Shown: one piece after another, positions 8,728 to 18,181 of the stretch
Layout of the letters: each line of letters begins with the position of its first letter
Numbering within the stretch: position 1 is the first letter of the stretch
Assembly: GCA_009838735.1 (NCBI GenBank)
Contig: VXQZ01000036.1
Coordinates: forward strand, 1-64,000
DNA: 64,000 nucleotides
Source: Chloroflexota bacterium
GTDB taxonomy: Bacteria; Chloroflexota; Dehalococcoidia; Bin125
Reading direction: 5' to 3'
Made by a program: the position numbers and the translations under genes
The notes under the pieces: model-generated
Databases searched by the model: none
Seen by the model: the letters and a program-made list of their open reading frames with translations, nothing else
What the model was told of the DNA's origin: nothing

Positions 8728-9810
8728 CTACGCGTCGGGCGACGCCACGGCTGAAAGCACCCCGACCACGACGCGGCGATGCGAGTACTGGTGAGTCTCC
8801 GCGTTGAAGGAACCTTCACAGGTGATCAATGTGATGATCCGCTCGTCTGAGTTCCTCAGGTACTTGCGAGCAGCACGATCGCGAGGGTTGACCGTCACGG
8901 CCTCGGTCACGGTGTAGACGTAGTAGATGTCACTCTCGCTGTCCCGAACGATCATCTGGTCGCCAACGGCGGTGTTGACCAGCTCCCAGCACACGCCGGT
9001 GCCGACGTTGCCGTCCTTGTCCTCAAAATCGCGATGTCCGGCCAGCAAGAGATTTCCCACCGCTCCCGGCTCCGCGCTCGAGTCCAGCCAACCAATCACG
9101 TAGGGGTTGTCCGGTGATCCCATCGCACCGGTTGGGGTTTGCCCGACCCGCACGATGGCACTCTTGAGGCTCGCCGATGGCACGATCAATTCCCAGGTCG
9201 TCCGCTGTTCGGGACGGCTCGATACGACGACCCCATTGTCGATCGGCAGAATGCCGCCTTCGAGTCCATCGGTACCGTGACGCAGTTTGTCGTCTTCAAT
9301 CCGGTCGGTCAGGACGTCGTCGAGCGGCTCGACCAGAAGGCCGGCAACCATCAGGGGGCCGGCCGGCTCTTCGGCTTCTTCGGCCTGCCGGGCGTCAGCG
9401 TCATCCTCTTGGATCGGCATGTCCGCCTGCTCAGCCTGGGATTCCTGCTCGGACGCAGATTCCTCGACTTCGCTGTCGCGTTCGGCCTGAGGCTCTGCCT
9501 GTTGGGATTCGGCACCCTGTTCCTGCGCATCGGCAGGGGATGTATCTACAACGACGGTCGCTTCTTGCGCAGTCGAGGCTTGAACTTCCTCGTCCTGCGG
9601 CTCGCTTTGCTGCTGTTCGGCGACCGCTTCCGGCTCGCTCGATTCTTGTCCGTTGCCCACCACCAGAAAGAGGATCAGCAGCGTGATCACAAAAGCGGTT
9701 GGCGCGATCAACGCCGCTGCGACGACCGCCGGTCGCTCGGCCCAGAGATCACGGAGTCGATCGAGCATGGCCGTCAATCCTTGCGCCACCCACGACGCCT
9801 GTTCAGTCAA
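8728..9810 (-). CDS. Sortase family transpeptidase with Glu/Gln-rich stalk
   Basis: This 360-residue paralogue of the adjacent sortase has a membrane segment at about residues 26-50 (VVAAALIAPTAFVITLLILF). A strikingly acidic glutamate/glutamine/alanine linker of about 90 residues follows, then the sortase domain with the catalytic His in LLAGHRDFED, Cys in TLITCEGSF and Arg in YSHRRVVVGV. The linker probably holds the catalytic domain away from the membrane. It is first in a two-gene minus-strand unit with only 18 bp between the genes. Having two sortases and no obvious substrate nearby suggests targets are encoded elsewhere. A cell-wall anchoring role implies a monoderm envelope. Confidence 0.87.
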   Translation of the reverse strand: MTEQASWVAQGLTAMLDRLRDLWAERPAVVAAALIAPTAFVITLLILFLVVGNGQESSEPEAVAEQQQSEPQDEEVQASTAQEATVVVDTSPADAQEQGAESQQAEPQAERDSEVEESASEQESQAEQADMPIQEDDADARQAEEAEEPAGPLMVAGLLVEPLDDVLTDRIEDDKLRHGTDGLEGGILPIDNGVVVSSRPEQRTTWELIVPSASLKSAIVRVGQTPTGAMGSPDNPYVIGWLDSSAEPGAVGNLLLAGHRDFEDKDGNVGTGVCWELVNTAVGDQMIVRDSESDIYYVYTVTEAVTVNPRDRAARKYLRNSDERIITLITCEGSFNAETHQYSHRRVVVGVLSAVASPDA

Positions 9811-9991
9811 TGTATGCAGCTAGCGCCGAAGCCGACAAACGGAATCAGCAAAGCGAGTTAGCCCAGCGTAAATCGACGGACACGACCTCGACAGTTGATC
9901 TGGATATCGGGGCCAATCATCGCCTCACCGCGGTGGCGCGTCTGTCGGGTCGGGCGTAGGCTGGAGTTCCGTCGCAGTGGGCGGAACACGT

Positions 9992-10067
9992 GGGGCTGTA
10001 GCTCAGTTGGGAGAGCGTTTGACTGGCAGTCAAAAGGCCGGGGGTTCGAGTCCCCCCAGCTCCACCA
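9992..10067 (+). tRNA. tRNA-Ala (anticodon GGC)
   Basis: The 76-nt sequence folds as a standard cloverleaf. The acceptor stem GGGGCTG pairs with CAGCTCC and includes the G3-U70 wobble that specifies alanine. The D-arm is GCTC/GAGC, the anticodon stem TTTGA/TCAAA with loop CTGGCAG (anticodon GGC), and the T-arm GGGGG-TTCGAGT-CCCCC. Discriminator A is followed by an encoded CCA at 10065-10067. Accessory DNA full of insertion sequences begins just downstream, so the 3' end is a plausible integration site. I did not find a second copy of its 3' end in the window. Confidence 0.97.
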
Positions 10068-10185
10068 AACTTCCTAAAAGCAAGAACCTTCGAGTTGACG
10101 TTTCCTTTGGACCTGTGAACACGCTCCTCCCGTCGATTGAGATATCTTCGCCGAGTTCGACAAGTCCCGTGACAGCCAGAGACGG

Positions 10186-10192
10186 TCAACAT
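10186..10192. repeat. Left copy of 7-bp target-site duplication TCAACAT
   Basis: This copy matches 13008-13014 exactly. The two copies abut the outer ends of the 26-bp inverted repeats, which is the signature of a transposition event. Confidence 0.7.
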
Positions 10193-10277
10193 TGTTGTAG
10201 AGCAGCGATTTTGTCAGTCCAACTGAGCAGCGACTCTGTCAGTGCCGCGCCGTTCCAGTAAGCAACTGTCTTGGATG

Positions 10278-11429
<1,152 letters not shown>

Positions 11430-11440
<11 letters not shown>

Positions 11441-12925
11441 GAGCAACTCGGGTTCGGCGTCCAGGCACGCCGTTGGCACGGACGTAGTTGCGCACGGTAC
11501 CGCGCGAGATCCCGAGCAGTCGAGCGGTCGCCCGCATCGAGAGGCCGTGCAGCTGCGCCTGCTGGATGGCCTTCCAGCGGGCGAGTTGGCGGAGTATGGG
11601 CGGCCGCGGCGGACGTCCGTCAGCGGAGGGATGAGATGCAGCTCCGTTGCGCGCCGGAGGGAACGTAGCGCCGTCCGGGCGGGGCGCAACGGCAGACCGG
11701 GCCAGCGCTCCGCCGGAGCCGCGGCCCGAGACGATCCGCTCGCGGTCGGGACGGCTTGCCAGTTCGGCCCGGGCCGTGTGCAGCGTTCTGGCCGGCGGCG
11801 CGGCCGGGCGCGAGGCGACCCCCGCGCCGTGGTGACGGACTGAAAGCGAACCGTCCGCTCGTTCGATCAGCTCGACCCTGGAGCGGGCGTCACTGGTCCG
11901 CTCGGGCCCCCACGAGAGTTGTAGCGTGCGCCGGCGGTACTTGACCGTATTGTCCCTCGTTCAAGCCAGGGGCAGGCTGGGAGCGACGGTGCGGGAGTGG
12001 CGGAAGGCGAGGACGACACCCAGGTCGAGCGCCGGCTCGAGCGGACGGTAGGCCGGCTCGGACTGCCCCGACTGGAGCCAGAAGGGGGCGCTCGAGGGCG
12101 GCGAGAAGTCGTTGAGCACGGCCTGGGCCTCGACAATCGGCGCAACGCCGGCGTGACGCAACTCGGTCCCGAGCCGGCGAAGCGTTCCTCGCGTCCCTTG
12201 GCCTACGGCGAACGCGCCAAGACCTGGGTGATCCCCAGTTCCCGAGCGCCCGCGCGAGCTGGGTCGGCGGGCGGCGGCCCGCTCGTCCAGGCGGCGCCTG
12301 GAAGACGCCGTGGCGGTCCGTGTAGAGCGCGAGCGGCAGGCCGCGGCGCCAGACGACCTGCTCCACAAGCGAGAAGTAGCCGCGGGCGTCCTCGGCCGGG
12401 CGGAACAGCGCGTAGGGCGCATCCCTGGTCGCGTCGTCGACGGCGAGCAGCAAGGTGAAGCGCGGTCCACGCCCTTCTAACCAGGCGTGGTGGCTGCCGT
12501 CGACCTGCAGCACCATCCCTTCGCGCGGCATCCGCGCCCGCCGCACGCGGTGCTCGGGCGGCCGTCGCCGGCGCGGGATGGACATGCCGGCCACTCGCAG
12601 GATGCGGCGCACCGTAAAGCGGCTCAGGGCGAGCCCCTCGTGCTCCCAGAGCAGTTCGCTGAGATCGGTGTGGTGGGCGCCCGGGTCGCGATCGCGGGCG
12701 AAGCGGACCACTATGGCGGCCACTGAGCCGAGCACGACGTTGTGCGGCGGTCGGCCTCAGTTGCCGCGGGCCAGGACCGGCGCGACCCGCGCGCGGCAGG
12801 CCGCGAGCAGGCGCCAGACATGGCGCTCGCTCACGCCCAGCACCTCACCCGCTTGCGCGGCTCGCAGGCCGCCGGCGTCCACACGCTCCGGCACATAGCG
12901 TCGAGCCTCTTCCGACTACGTCACT
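11430..12925 (-). pseudogene. Decayed ISNCY/IS481-like transposase (rve integrase core)
   Basis: Fragments of one transposase are spread over several frames. An N-terminal helix-turn-helix piece (GVSERHVWRLLAACRARV, about 12850-12780) is followed by a good integrase core in frame from 12735: LQVDGSHHAWLEGRGPRFT, LLLAVDDATRDAPYALFRP, and RGLPLALYTDRHGVF. Near 12290 the frame breaks and continues in another frame as GTELRHAGVAPIVEAQAVLN and QSEPAYRPLEPALDLGVVL. A TGA at about 11963 precedes an in-frame C-terminal part (TRDNTVKYRRRTLQLSWG, RVELIERADGSLSVRHHG). Further in frame is a helix-turn-helix-like stretch, LSMRATARLLGISRGTVRNY, whose origin I am unsure of. Multiple lesions make it a clear pseudogene. 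Confidence 0.75.
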
Positions 12926-13007
12926 AGCCGTCTCCTCCCACGTACGTATTCAGGAATGACAGAGTCGCTGCTCGCTTAGCTACTGACCGGATCGCTGCTC
13001 GTCGACA

Positions 13008-13014
13008 TCAACAT
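13008..13014. repeat. Right copy of 7-bp target-site duplication TCAACAT
   Basis: This copy matches 10186-10192 exactly and abuts the right inverted repeat. It lies close to the istB-proximal end of the neighbouring IS21 element, so the element may have inserted at or near that end. Confidence 0.7.
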
Positions 13015-13102
13015 CGCTCGGAGAGTGATCCTGCTCATCGGTGACGAAGCGATCCACCTGGGGTGGTGGAAGTAGTCGGGTTGGGGCTGGCGTCACCTCC
13101 GT

Positions 13103-13690
13103 TCAGGCTGTGGTCCGACGCCGAGTGCGGTAGGACTGACCGCAGGTGATGAGGATGTGTGCGTGGCGACCGAGGCCGTCGAGCAGGGCGATGGTCAGCT
13201 TCTCGTCGCCGAAGACCTGGACCCACTCGGAGAACGCAAGGCAAGGATGGTGTTGACGATCGTGGAACGCCGCTCGTAGCGGTCGGCGAGCAGGTTGAAG
13301 AGCAGTTCTCCGTTGGCCCGCTCGTAGGACACGAAGCCGAGTTCGTCGACGATCAGCAGGGCGACGCGCAGGTAGCACTGGCGCAGGCAGGTGAGCGTGC
13401 GCTCGTCGCGCGCCTTGACCGGTTCGCGGACGAGGTCGGCGGCGCGGATGAAGGCGACCCGCTGGCGGCGCTGCACGGCTTCCACCCCGAGCGCGATCGC
13501 GAGGTAGGTCTTGCGGGTGCCGATCAGACCGGCGATCACGACGTCCTCGCCCCGCTGGAGGGGGTCGCAGACGGCCAGAAGGGCGAGCTGCGGCCGCTCG
13601 ATCCGGCGCAACGCGTCTCAGTCGAGCTGCTCCAAGCTTTTGTGGTCGGGAAATCGGGCCTGGCGCGGCAACCGCCCACGGCGCTGTCGC
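13103..13690 (-). pseudogene. istB: IstB-like AAA+ helper ATPase, broken
   Basis: The frame RFPDHKSLEQLD, then TGA (13618-13620), then DALRRIERPQLALLAVCD matches the IstB segment where a conserved Trp normally sits, so the stop is a TGG to TGA change. The ATPase core continues with GTRKTYLAIALGVEA, in which the Walker A GxGKT is altered to GTRKT, and LLIVDELGFVSYERANGELL (Walker B). A frameshift near 13240 moves the C terminus (FSEWVQVFGDEKLTIALLDG, RHAHILITCGQSYR) to another frame. The first 60 or so codons expected for IstB are missing: istA's tail runs directly into this core, suggesting an internal deletion. IstB normally directs target immunity and transposition with IstA. Confidence 0.8.
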
Positions 13691-13699
13691 GGCGGTCCA

Positions 13700-14531
13700 A
13701 GACCTGCTCCGGCGCCAGCCGGTCGACCTCCGCTTGCATCTCCGCTGAGATCTGTTCCAGCGAGTCGCAGCGCGGCAGCGGTGTGAGCACCTGCCAACGC
13801 ACGCCCCGGCCGCGACCCTAGTCGCCGCCCTTGTCGGGCGCCTCGCCGGGACGGGCGAAGCTGGTCTCGAAGGCGTAGTGGCTGGCTAGGGCGGCGAAGC
13901 GCTCGGTCAGCCGGCGTCGCGGGAACTGCACCCGGCGCACGGCCGCCGAGAGGTTGTCGTAGACGATCCGCCGCGGCACGTCGCCGAAGTGTTCGAGGGC
14001 GCGCACGTGCCCATCGAGGAGGGCGATCTGGTCCTGGCGTTCATAGAGCCGGACGTAGTCGCGGCCCGAATGCATCAGGCTGAACACAAGCAGCCAGACC
14101 AGGCACCGCTCGCCCGGCAGGTCGACCCAGACCTCGAAGAAGTCGACCTGCGCGCTCTCGGCCGGGCGGTGGACCAGCGGCACGTAGACCTCGGCCCGCT
14201 GCCGGCGCCACTCGCGCAGCTCGGCCAGGACCAGGGTCAGGCCGACTTCGCAACTCTCTTCGCGCAGTTGGCGGTGCAGCCGGCGTCCCGTAATCCGCTG
14301 CTTCGCCGTGGTCCTGTGCGACCACTCCTCCAACAGCTGCTCCAGCCGCGGCCTGACCCGGTCCAGGACCGGGCTGGAGTGTTGCCGCTCGTGCCGCTCG
14401 GGCACCGGCGTCGCCAGGTAGCGCCGCACCGTGTCCCGCGCCAGCCGAATCTCGCGGGCCACACGGCGTTGACTCTGGACCTCGACCAGCACCTTGCGCC
14501 GCAGCGCAAACACATCCATCACTACGAGCAT
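13700..14531 (-). pseudogene. istA: IstA-like IS21 transposase with amber stop
   Basis: From the ATG at 14531 the protein has a helix-turn-helix (SQRRVAREIRLARDTVRRYL), a linker, and a DDE integrase core with AQVDFFEVWVDLPGERCLVW, HFGDVPRRIVYDNLSAAV and FARPGEAPDKGGD. A TAG at 13818-13820 interrupts at the conserved GGV-E-x-RG-type segment. The same frame continues as GRGRGVRWQVLTPLPRCDSL and EMQAEVDRLAPEQV, the normal C-terminal part, before running into the istB core by an apparent deletion. The product from the open frame is 237 residues and lacks the last catalytic glutamate region, so it is inactive. Confidence 0.82.
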
Positions 14532-14866
14532 CCCTCTCTCCCAACCGGCATCGGCTCACGCCTATCACAGGTTGGGGCTTGGCCCCCAAGTGGCCGAGCT
14601 TTAGAGCGATCAACACAGCCTCAGCACCTCGAGCTGAGGAGTGAAACCATCGGTGCCGAGGAGTTAGGGTGCAGAGTGCTAGAACTCTCCTGCGTGTCGA
14701 TTTCCTCGGCTGAGCAATCGAGGAGGTGCCAAGGGCTACCCGAACTCGGCCTAGGCTGACATCCGGCCAAACTCGGCTCCAGACGTGGCTCCCACAGCTT
14801 CCGCCCTTCCCGCCAGGCTGATCCGAGGCATTCGCGCTTGGACCTGGACCCGGATATCATCCGCGC
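14532..14866. other. Intergenic region upstream of the four-gene operon
   Basis: This 335-bp stretch contains the right tip of the IS21 remnant and then a 7-bp perfect inverted repeat CCTCAGC...GCTGAGG with a 7-nt loop at 14619-14639. The promoter for the methyltransferase operon must lie between there and 14866, but I see no convincing -35/-10 pair. No protein-coding gene is supported here. Confidence 0.4.
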
Positions 14867-15838
14867 ATGTTCAAGTGGCGAGCAACTTCAGAATTACCCG
14901 ATTCGAGACGAGACGACGTCCTCTCTCGCCTCGTCTCCCAGGTTGATGATCCGCAGCGCGCATTTCCGAGAATGGCGAAGGACTCGATCTTCATGGCCCT
15001 GGTCGCTGAACTGCTAACGGAAATCCAGACCAAACAGACGCTCTACCGCGGAGACTCCACGGACCCAGAGTGGGCTGAGCGACTAGGGGAGGTTCACTTG
15101 GTCGTGACGAGCCCTCCATACTTCAACCTCAAGACCTATCCCAACCGAGATGGGCAGCTCGGACAAGTGTCTGAATTTGATGAGTTCTTGCAGAAGCTCG
15201 TATCCGTCTGGCGCTCCTGCTTTGATGCGCTCGTGCCCGGTGGAAGAATGGCAGTTGTCGTTGGCGATGTCTGCCTTTCGCGCCGGCGACATGGGCGGCA
15301 CCTCGTGCTGCCTCTTCATGCCGCCATCCAAGAGCAATGCCGGCGCATCGGGTTCGAGAATCTCAGCCCGATTTTCTGGCACAAGATCAGCAATCAACAG
15401 ACCGAATCTCAACGCCGAGGAAGTTACCTGGGTAAGCCGTATGAGCCAAACGGGATCATCAAGAACGATGTCGAGTACATCTTGTTGCAGCGCAAACCAG
15501 GTGGTTACCGGCAGCCAGCGCTCGAAGAGCGAGTGCTGAGCCTAATCGCGAAGGACCGTCATGATGACTGGTTTCGACAGATCTGGGTCAATCTGAACGG
15601 AGCTTCGACGGTTGACCATCCTGCTCCGTATCCAGTTGCTCTGGCCGAACGCCTGATCAAGATGTTCAGTTTTGTCGGTGATACCGTTCTCGATCCGTTT
15701 CTCGGTTCAGGCTCTACCTTAGTTGCCGCCACTTCTAGTGGTCGAAACGGGATCGGTATCGAGGTTGAGCCGCACTACATCCAGATGTCATGCTCGAGGC
15801 TAGCGGCCGTTGACGCAGAAGTGGAGGTCCACCTGTGA
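14867..15838 (+). CDS. Site-specific DNA methyltransferase (beta-class, likely N4-cytosine or N6-adenine)
   Basis: The 323-residue protein has catalytic motif IV TSPPYF at residues 81-86 before the AdoMet-binding motif I DPFLGSGSTLVAA at 276-288. This permuted order defines beta-class amino-methyltransferases. A TSPPY motif is most often seen in N4-cytosine enzymes. Between them is a target-recognition stretch (WHKISNQQTESQRRGSYLGK to NGIIKNDVEYILLQRKPGG). It is the first gene of a tight four-gene set: its TGA overlaps the GTG of the next gene by 4 bp. By position it would mark self DNA for a restriction-like system. Its A/T content and looser codon use differ from the flanking core genes, consistent with transfer. 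Confidence 0.9.
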   Translation: MFKWRATSELPDSRRDDVLSRLVSQVDDPQRAFPRMAKDSIFMALVAELLTEIQTKQTLYRGDSTDPEWAERLGEVHLVVTSPPYFNLKTYPNRDGQLGQVSEFDEFLQKLVSVWRSCFDALVPGGRMAVVVGDVCLSRRRHGRHLVLPLHAAIQEQCRRIGFENLSPIFWHKISNQQTESQRRGSYLGKPYEPNGIIKNDVEYILLQRKPGGYRQPALEERVLSLIAKDRHDDWFRQIWVNLNGASTVDHPAPYPVALAERLIKMFSFVGDTVLDPFLGSGSTLVAATSSGRNGIGIEVEPHYIQMSCSRLAAVDAEVEVHL

Positions 15839-16464
15839 CCACTAGCCTCCGTGAAGCTCTCCAACGCTTCGTCGATGTCTCCGAGGCTGCGCCCCAGTCC
15901 AGTAAACGGAACGATCCCTTCGCCCGATATTGCATTCACGAACTCGACAAGCGAGGTCTCGTTGGAGCTCGCGTGGGAGTTTCCGTTCCTGGGGCAGCCC
16001 GTGACAAACGCTGGGACGTCGCCTGGTCTCCAGATCGCAAGGTCAGACTCGCGATCTCCATCACTTCGTTGGCCTCCAATCTTGGTGGCTCGGTCCCAAA
16101 CAGGCTTGACGAGTTGATTGGTGCCACCGCGAACGCCCAAGCTGCGTCTCCGGAAATCGTGCTTGGCCATCTCCTGCTCGTCGACCAAGATCTCGAGGAC
16201 GCAGAGTCGTGGACGCTCCGACTGCGCGACAGCCTTAACAGAGTGAATGGTCGTCGGCCACCAGCCTGGGCAATTGGGAGCGTGGAGGCATACACCCTAT
16301 TGCGTTTCACGCGCCGGCCTAACCCACAGTTCATACCTGGTGACGACCCAAATGAGTTCCTCGATGCCCTTGTAGCATGCGTCCGCGATCGCTATCCAGC
16401 AATTGATGGATACCAACCTCACCTTGACACGAGCCGTTGCAGCCCGGCAAGAGTCAATGAATAG
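15835..16464 (+). CDS. PD-(D/E)xK restriction endonuclease-like protein with altered catalytic motif
   Basis: The 209-residue protein starts at a GTG overlapping the methyltransferase stop by 4 bp. The layout DKRWDVAWSPDRKVRLAIS (58-75), then SLASNLGGSVPNRLDELIG (78-96) and PEIVLGHLLLV (106-116) resembles a group of Type II restriction enzymes. In those, a first Asp precedes a strand ending in ExK or SxK, followed by a Gly-Asn-x-x-NR-x-E-E segment. D61 could be the first catalytic acid, but the expected E/S-x-K is ISITS (74-78), with Thr at the lysine position. It may be inactive, use another basic residue, or act as a modification sensor. The cognate relation to the methyltransferase is inferred from coupling. 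The family call is by pattern only. Confidence 0.6.
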   Translation: MTTSLREALQRFVDVSEAAPQSSKRNDPFARYCIHELDKRGLVGARVGVSVPGAARDKRWDVAWSPDRKVRLAISITSLASNLGGSVPNRLDELIGATANAQAASPEIVLGHLLLVDQDLEDAESWTLRLRDSLNRVNGRRPPAWAIGSVEAYTLLRFTRRPNPQFIPGDDPNEFLDALVACVRDRYPAIDGYQPHLDTSRCSPARVNE

Positions 16465-16476
16465 GAGAGTTGGGAC

Positions 16477-17529
16477 ATGGACCTTAGATCCAATCAAGTC
16501 ACCATGACCGTGGCTGACTACTGCGACCTCCACAATAGGGGAGATGCCGCCGTCGATCCCAGATACCAACGCAAGCCCGGCCTCTGGGCCAGGCGCGCGC
16601 AGGCCTACCTCATCGAGACCATGCTCAGGGGGTTCCCGATCCCTAAGCTGGCTCTATATCAAGAGACCGACCTAAAGAGCCGCAAGACGATCAAATTCGT
16701 CGTCGACGGGCAGCAACGCACTCAAGCTATCTTAGCCTACTACAACGACGCATTATCGTTGCCGTCGACCGCGGAACCCGTGGAAGCCCGAGGAAAGCGC
16801 CTAACGCAGCTGCCGGATGAATTGCAGCGCGAGTTTTTGGCTTATCCACTACAGTTCGACCAGTTTGAAGGAGTCAATGAAGATGAAGTACGGGAGTTCT
16901 TTCGTCGCATCAACTCGCACACTACTACGCTGAACGCCGAAGAGAGCAGAAACGCGCAGTTCCAGGGCGATATGAAGTGGTTCATCGTCGATCTTGTTGA
17001 CCATCACTCGGACAGTCTCCTCCTGCTGGATACACTAAACCGACGCGACGTGCTACGAATGCGCGATCACAAGTTGATCGCCGAAGTGGTCCACGCGATG
17101 CTCAACGGCGTAACGACTACTTCCAAGACCAAACTGGATCGCATGTACAGAGATTTCGAGCTGCAGCCGGTACCGAGAGTGCAGGAGATTGACCGCGCAG
17201 TTCAAGCGGCCTTCAATCGCCTGCTCAGTTGGGAGAACTTGCACAACGCAGGCCTTGCCCAGAGACAGCACATGGTCTACTCCCTTTTGCTTGCGCTCGT
17301 TGCAGTTGAATTCCAATGGGATACTCTCAAGGAGGCAGTCGGAGAGGCGTTCGGAAGTCCAGTCCACGAAGATGCAGAGCGAAATCTCGTCCTGATCACA
17401 GAGGCAATCGAGAATGAAGACCCCTACTACCGACCGTTCATCAAAGCGAGTAGCGAGAAGACGAACACCTGGGACCACAGACAAACGAGGATTGGGGTCA
17501 TGGCCAAGGCTTTGACCAACCTTCTGTAG
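16477..17529 (+). CDS. DUF262 (GmrSD N-terminal-like) protein
   Basis: The 350-residue protein has the DUF262 signatures: YQRKPGLW (30-37), the ParB-like DGQQR motif (D77-R81) within KFVVDGQQRTQAIL, and FFRRINSHTTTLNAEESRNA around residues 140-160. DUF262 domains form the nucleotide-hydrolysing half of modification-dependent GmrSD nucleases and appear in BREX-related and other anti-phage systems. There is no HNH (DUF1524) domain at the C terminus, so an effector must be supplied by another protein, plausibly the HEPN protein that starts 20 bp downstream. It begins 12 bp after the upstream gene, with GGAGAGTTGGGAC before the ATG. Role in defence is inferred from domain and neighbours. Confidence 0.85.
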   Translation: MDLRSNQVTMTVADYCDLHNRGDAAVDPRYQRKPGLWARRAQAYLIETMLRGFPIPKLALYQETDLKSRKTIKFVVDGQQRTQAILAYYNDALSLPSTAEPVEARGKRLTQLPDELQREFLAYPLQFDQFEGVNEDEVREFFRRINSHTTTLNAEESRNAQFQGDMKWFIVDLVDHHSDSLLLLDTLNRRDVLRMRDHKLIAEVVHAMLNGVTTTSKTKLDRMYRDFELQPVPRVQEIDRAVQAAFNRLLSWENLHNAGLAQRQHMVYSLLLALVAVEFQWDTLKEAVGEAFGSPVHEDAERNLVLITEAIENEDPYYRPFIKASSEKTNTWDHRQTRIGVMAKALTNLL

Positions 17530-17548
17530 GTGGGCCGCTCGCGTAGCT

Positions 17549-18181
17549 ATGCGTCCAGCGCAAGATTTGGTCATCGTGCAAAGAAGTAGTCTTCAGCGGC
17601 TATCGAGGTTGCAGGACATTGCAAACACCTATGTGCAAGCTCAAAGCCCAGCCAGCGATGACGTCCCTGACCAATCTCCCGACTTGACAGTGGCATACGT
17701 GGTGATAGAGCTGGACAGCCTTTGGGCTAACACAGCAAAGGCGCTTTTCGTGTCGGTGGCGCTTGGGGCAAGCGATGGGAGTGGGACACGGGTTGAGATG
17801 ACCAAGCGTCCTTCCCCGCAGGGCCTGGCGGCTGCACTCGAATTGGCACGTGAACTTGAACGCCGATGGTGGAAGCGACGCTCTCTGCTTAAGGCGCTCA
17901 GGCAGGTGGGCGCCACCAACTGCGGCCAAGTGCAAATCGCAACTAACGTTCCTGCCGTTGCCTTCAACCATCTCCACTTATTCCGTAACTTTTACGCTCA
18001 CAGAGGGATCGAGAGTCGGGAGAAGCTAGAGGTCCCGTTGAGGAGTCTGCGCGTTCCCACACAATACTCTGCAACCCGAGCTCTCCTGACTCATTACAGG
18101 AAAAGCGGATCGCCTCGACATCAGCCGATACTGCTGGACCTATTGGATGAGGTACGTGCGACCATTGAGTTGCTTGTCTAG
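17549..18181 (+). CDS. HEPN-domain protein, candidate nuclease effector
   Basis: The 210-residue protein is largely helical and contains FRNFYAHRG, an R-x4-H HEPN motif (R146, H151). This resembles the MAE_28990/MAE_18760-type HEPN proteins that in my memory are often encoded beside DUF262 genes. HEPN domains usually act as metal-independent ribonucleases in abortive or toxin-type defence. The conserved flanking pieces are AYVVIELDSLWANTAKALF near residues 49-67 and VPAVAFNHLHLFRNFYAH. It is the last gene of the four-gene set, 20 bp after the DUF262 stop. The HEPN motif is visible directly; nuclease activity and pairing with DUF262 are inference. Confidence 0.72.
   Translation: MRPAQDLVIVQRSSLQRLSRLQDIANTYVQAQSPASDDVPDQSPDLTVAYVVIELDSLWANTAKALFVSVALGASDGSGTRVEMTKRPSPQGLAAALELARELERRWWKRRSLLKALRQVGATNCGQVQIATNVPAVAFNHLHLFRNFYAHRGIESREKLEVPLRSLRVPTQYSATRALLTHYRKSGSPRHQPILLDLLDEVRATIELLV

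Larger units (their letters stand above)
13015..14618. mobile_element. Decayed IS21-family element (istA-istB)
   Basis: The region contains istA and istB remnants in the usual order on the minus strand. The right end includes GAGCGATCAACACAG at about 14604-14618, which in reverse complement begins TGTTGATCGCTC, an IS21-like tip. The matching left tip is not cleanly recognisable; ATCGCTCGG at 13013-13021 followed by CCACCTGGGG near 13056 may be its eroded form. Both genes are broken, so the element cannot move on its own. Confidence 0.6.

Noticed and set aside
9992-10067. Attachment-site repeat of the tRNA-Ala 3' end within the window
   Set aside because: I looked for a second copy of its GGTTCGAGTCC or CAGCTCCACCA segments and noticed none, so no att pair is claimed.
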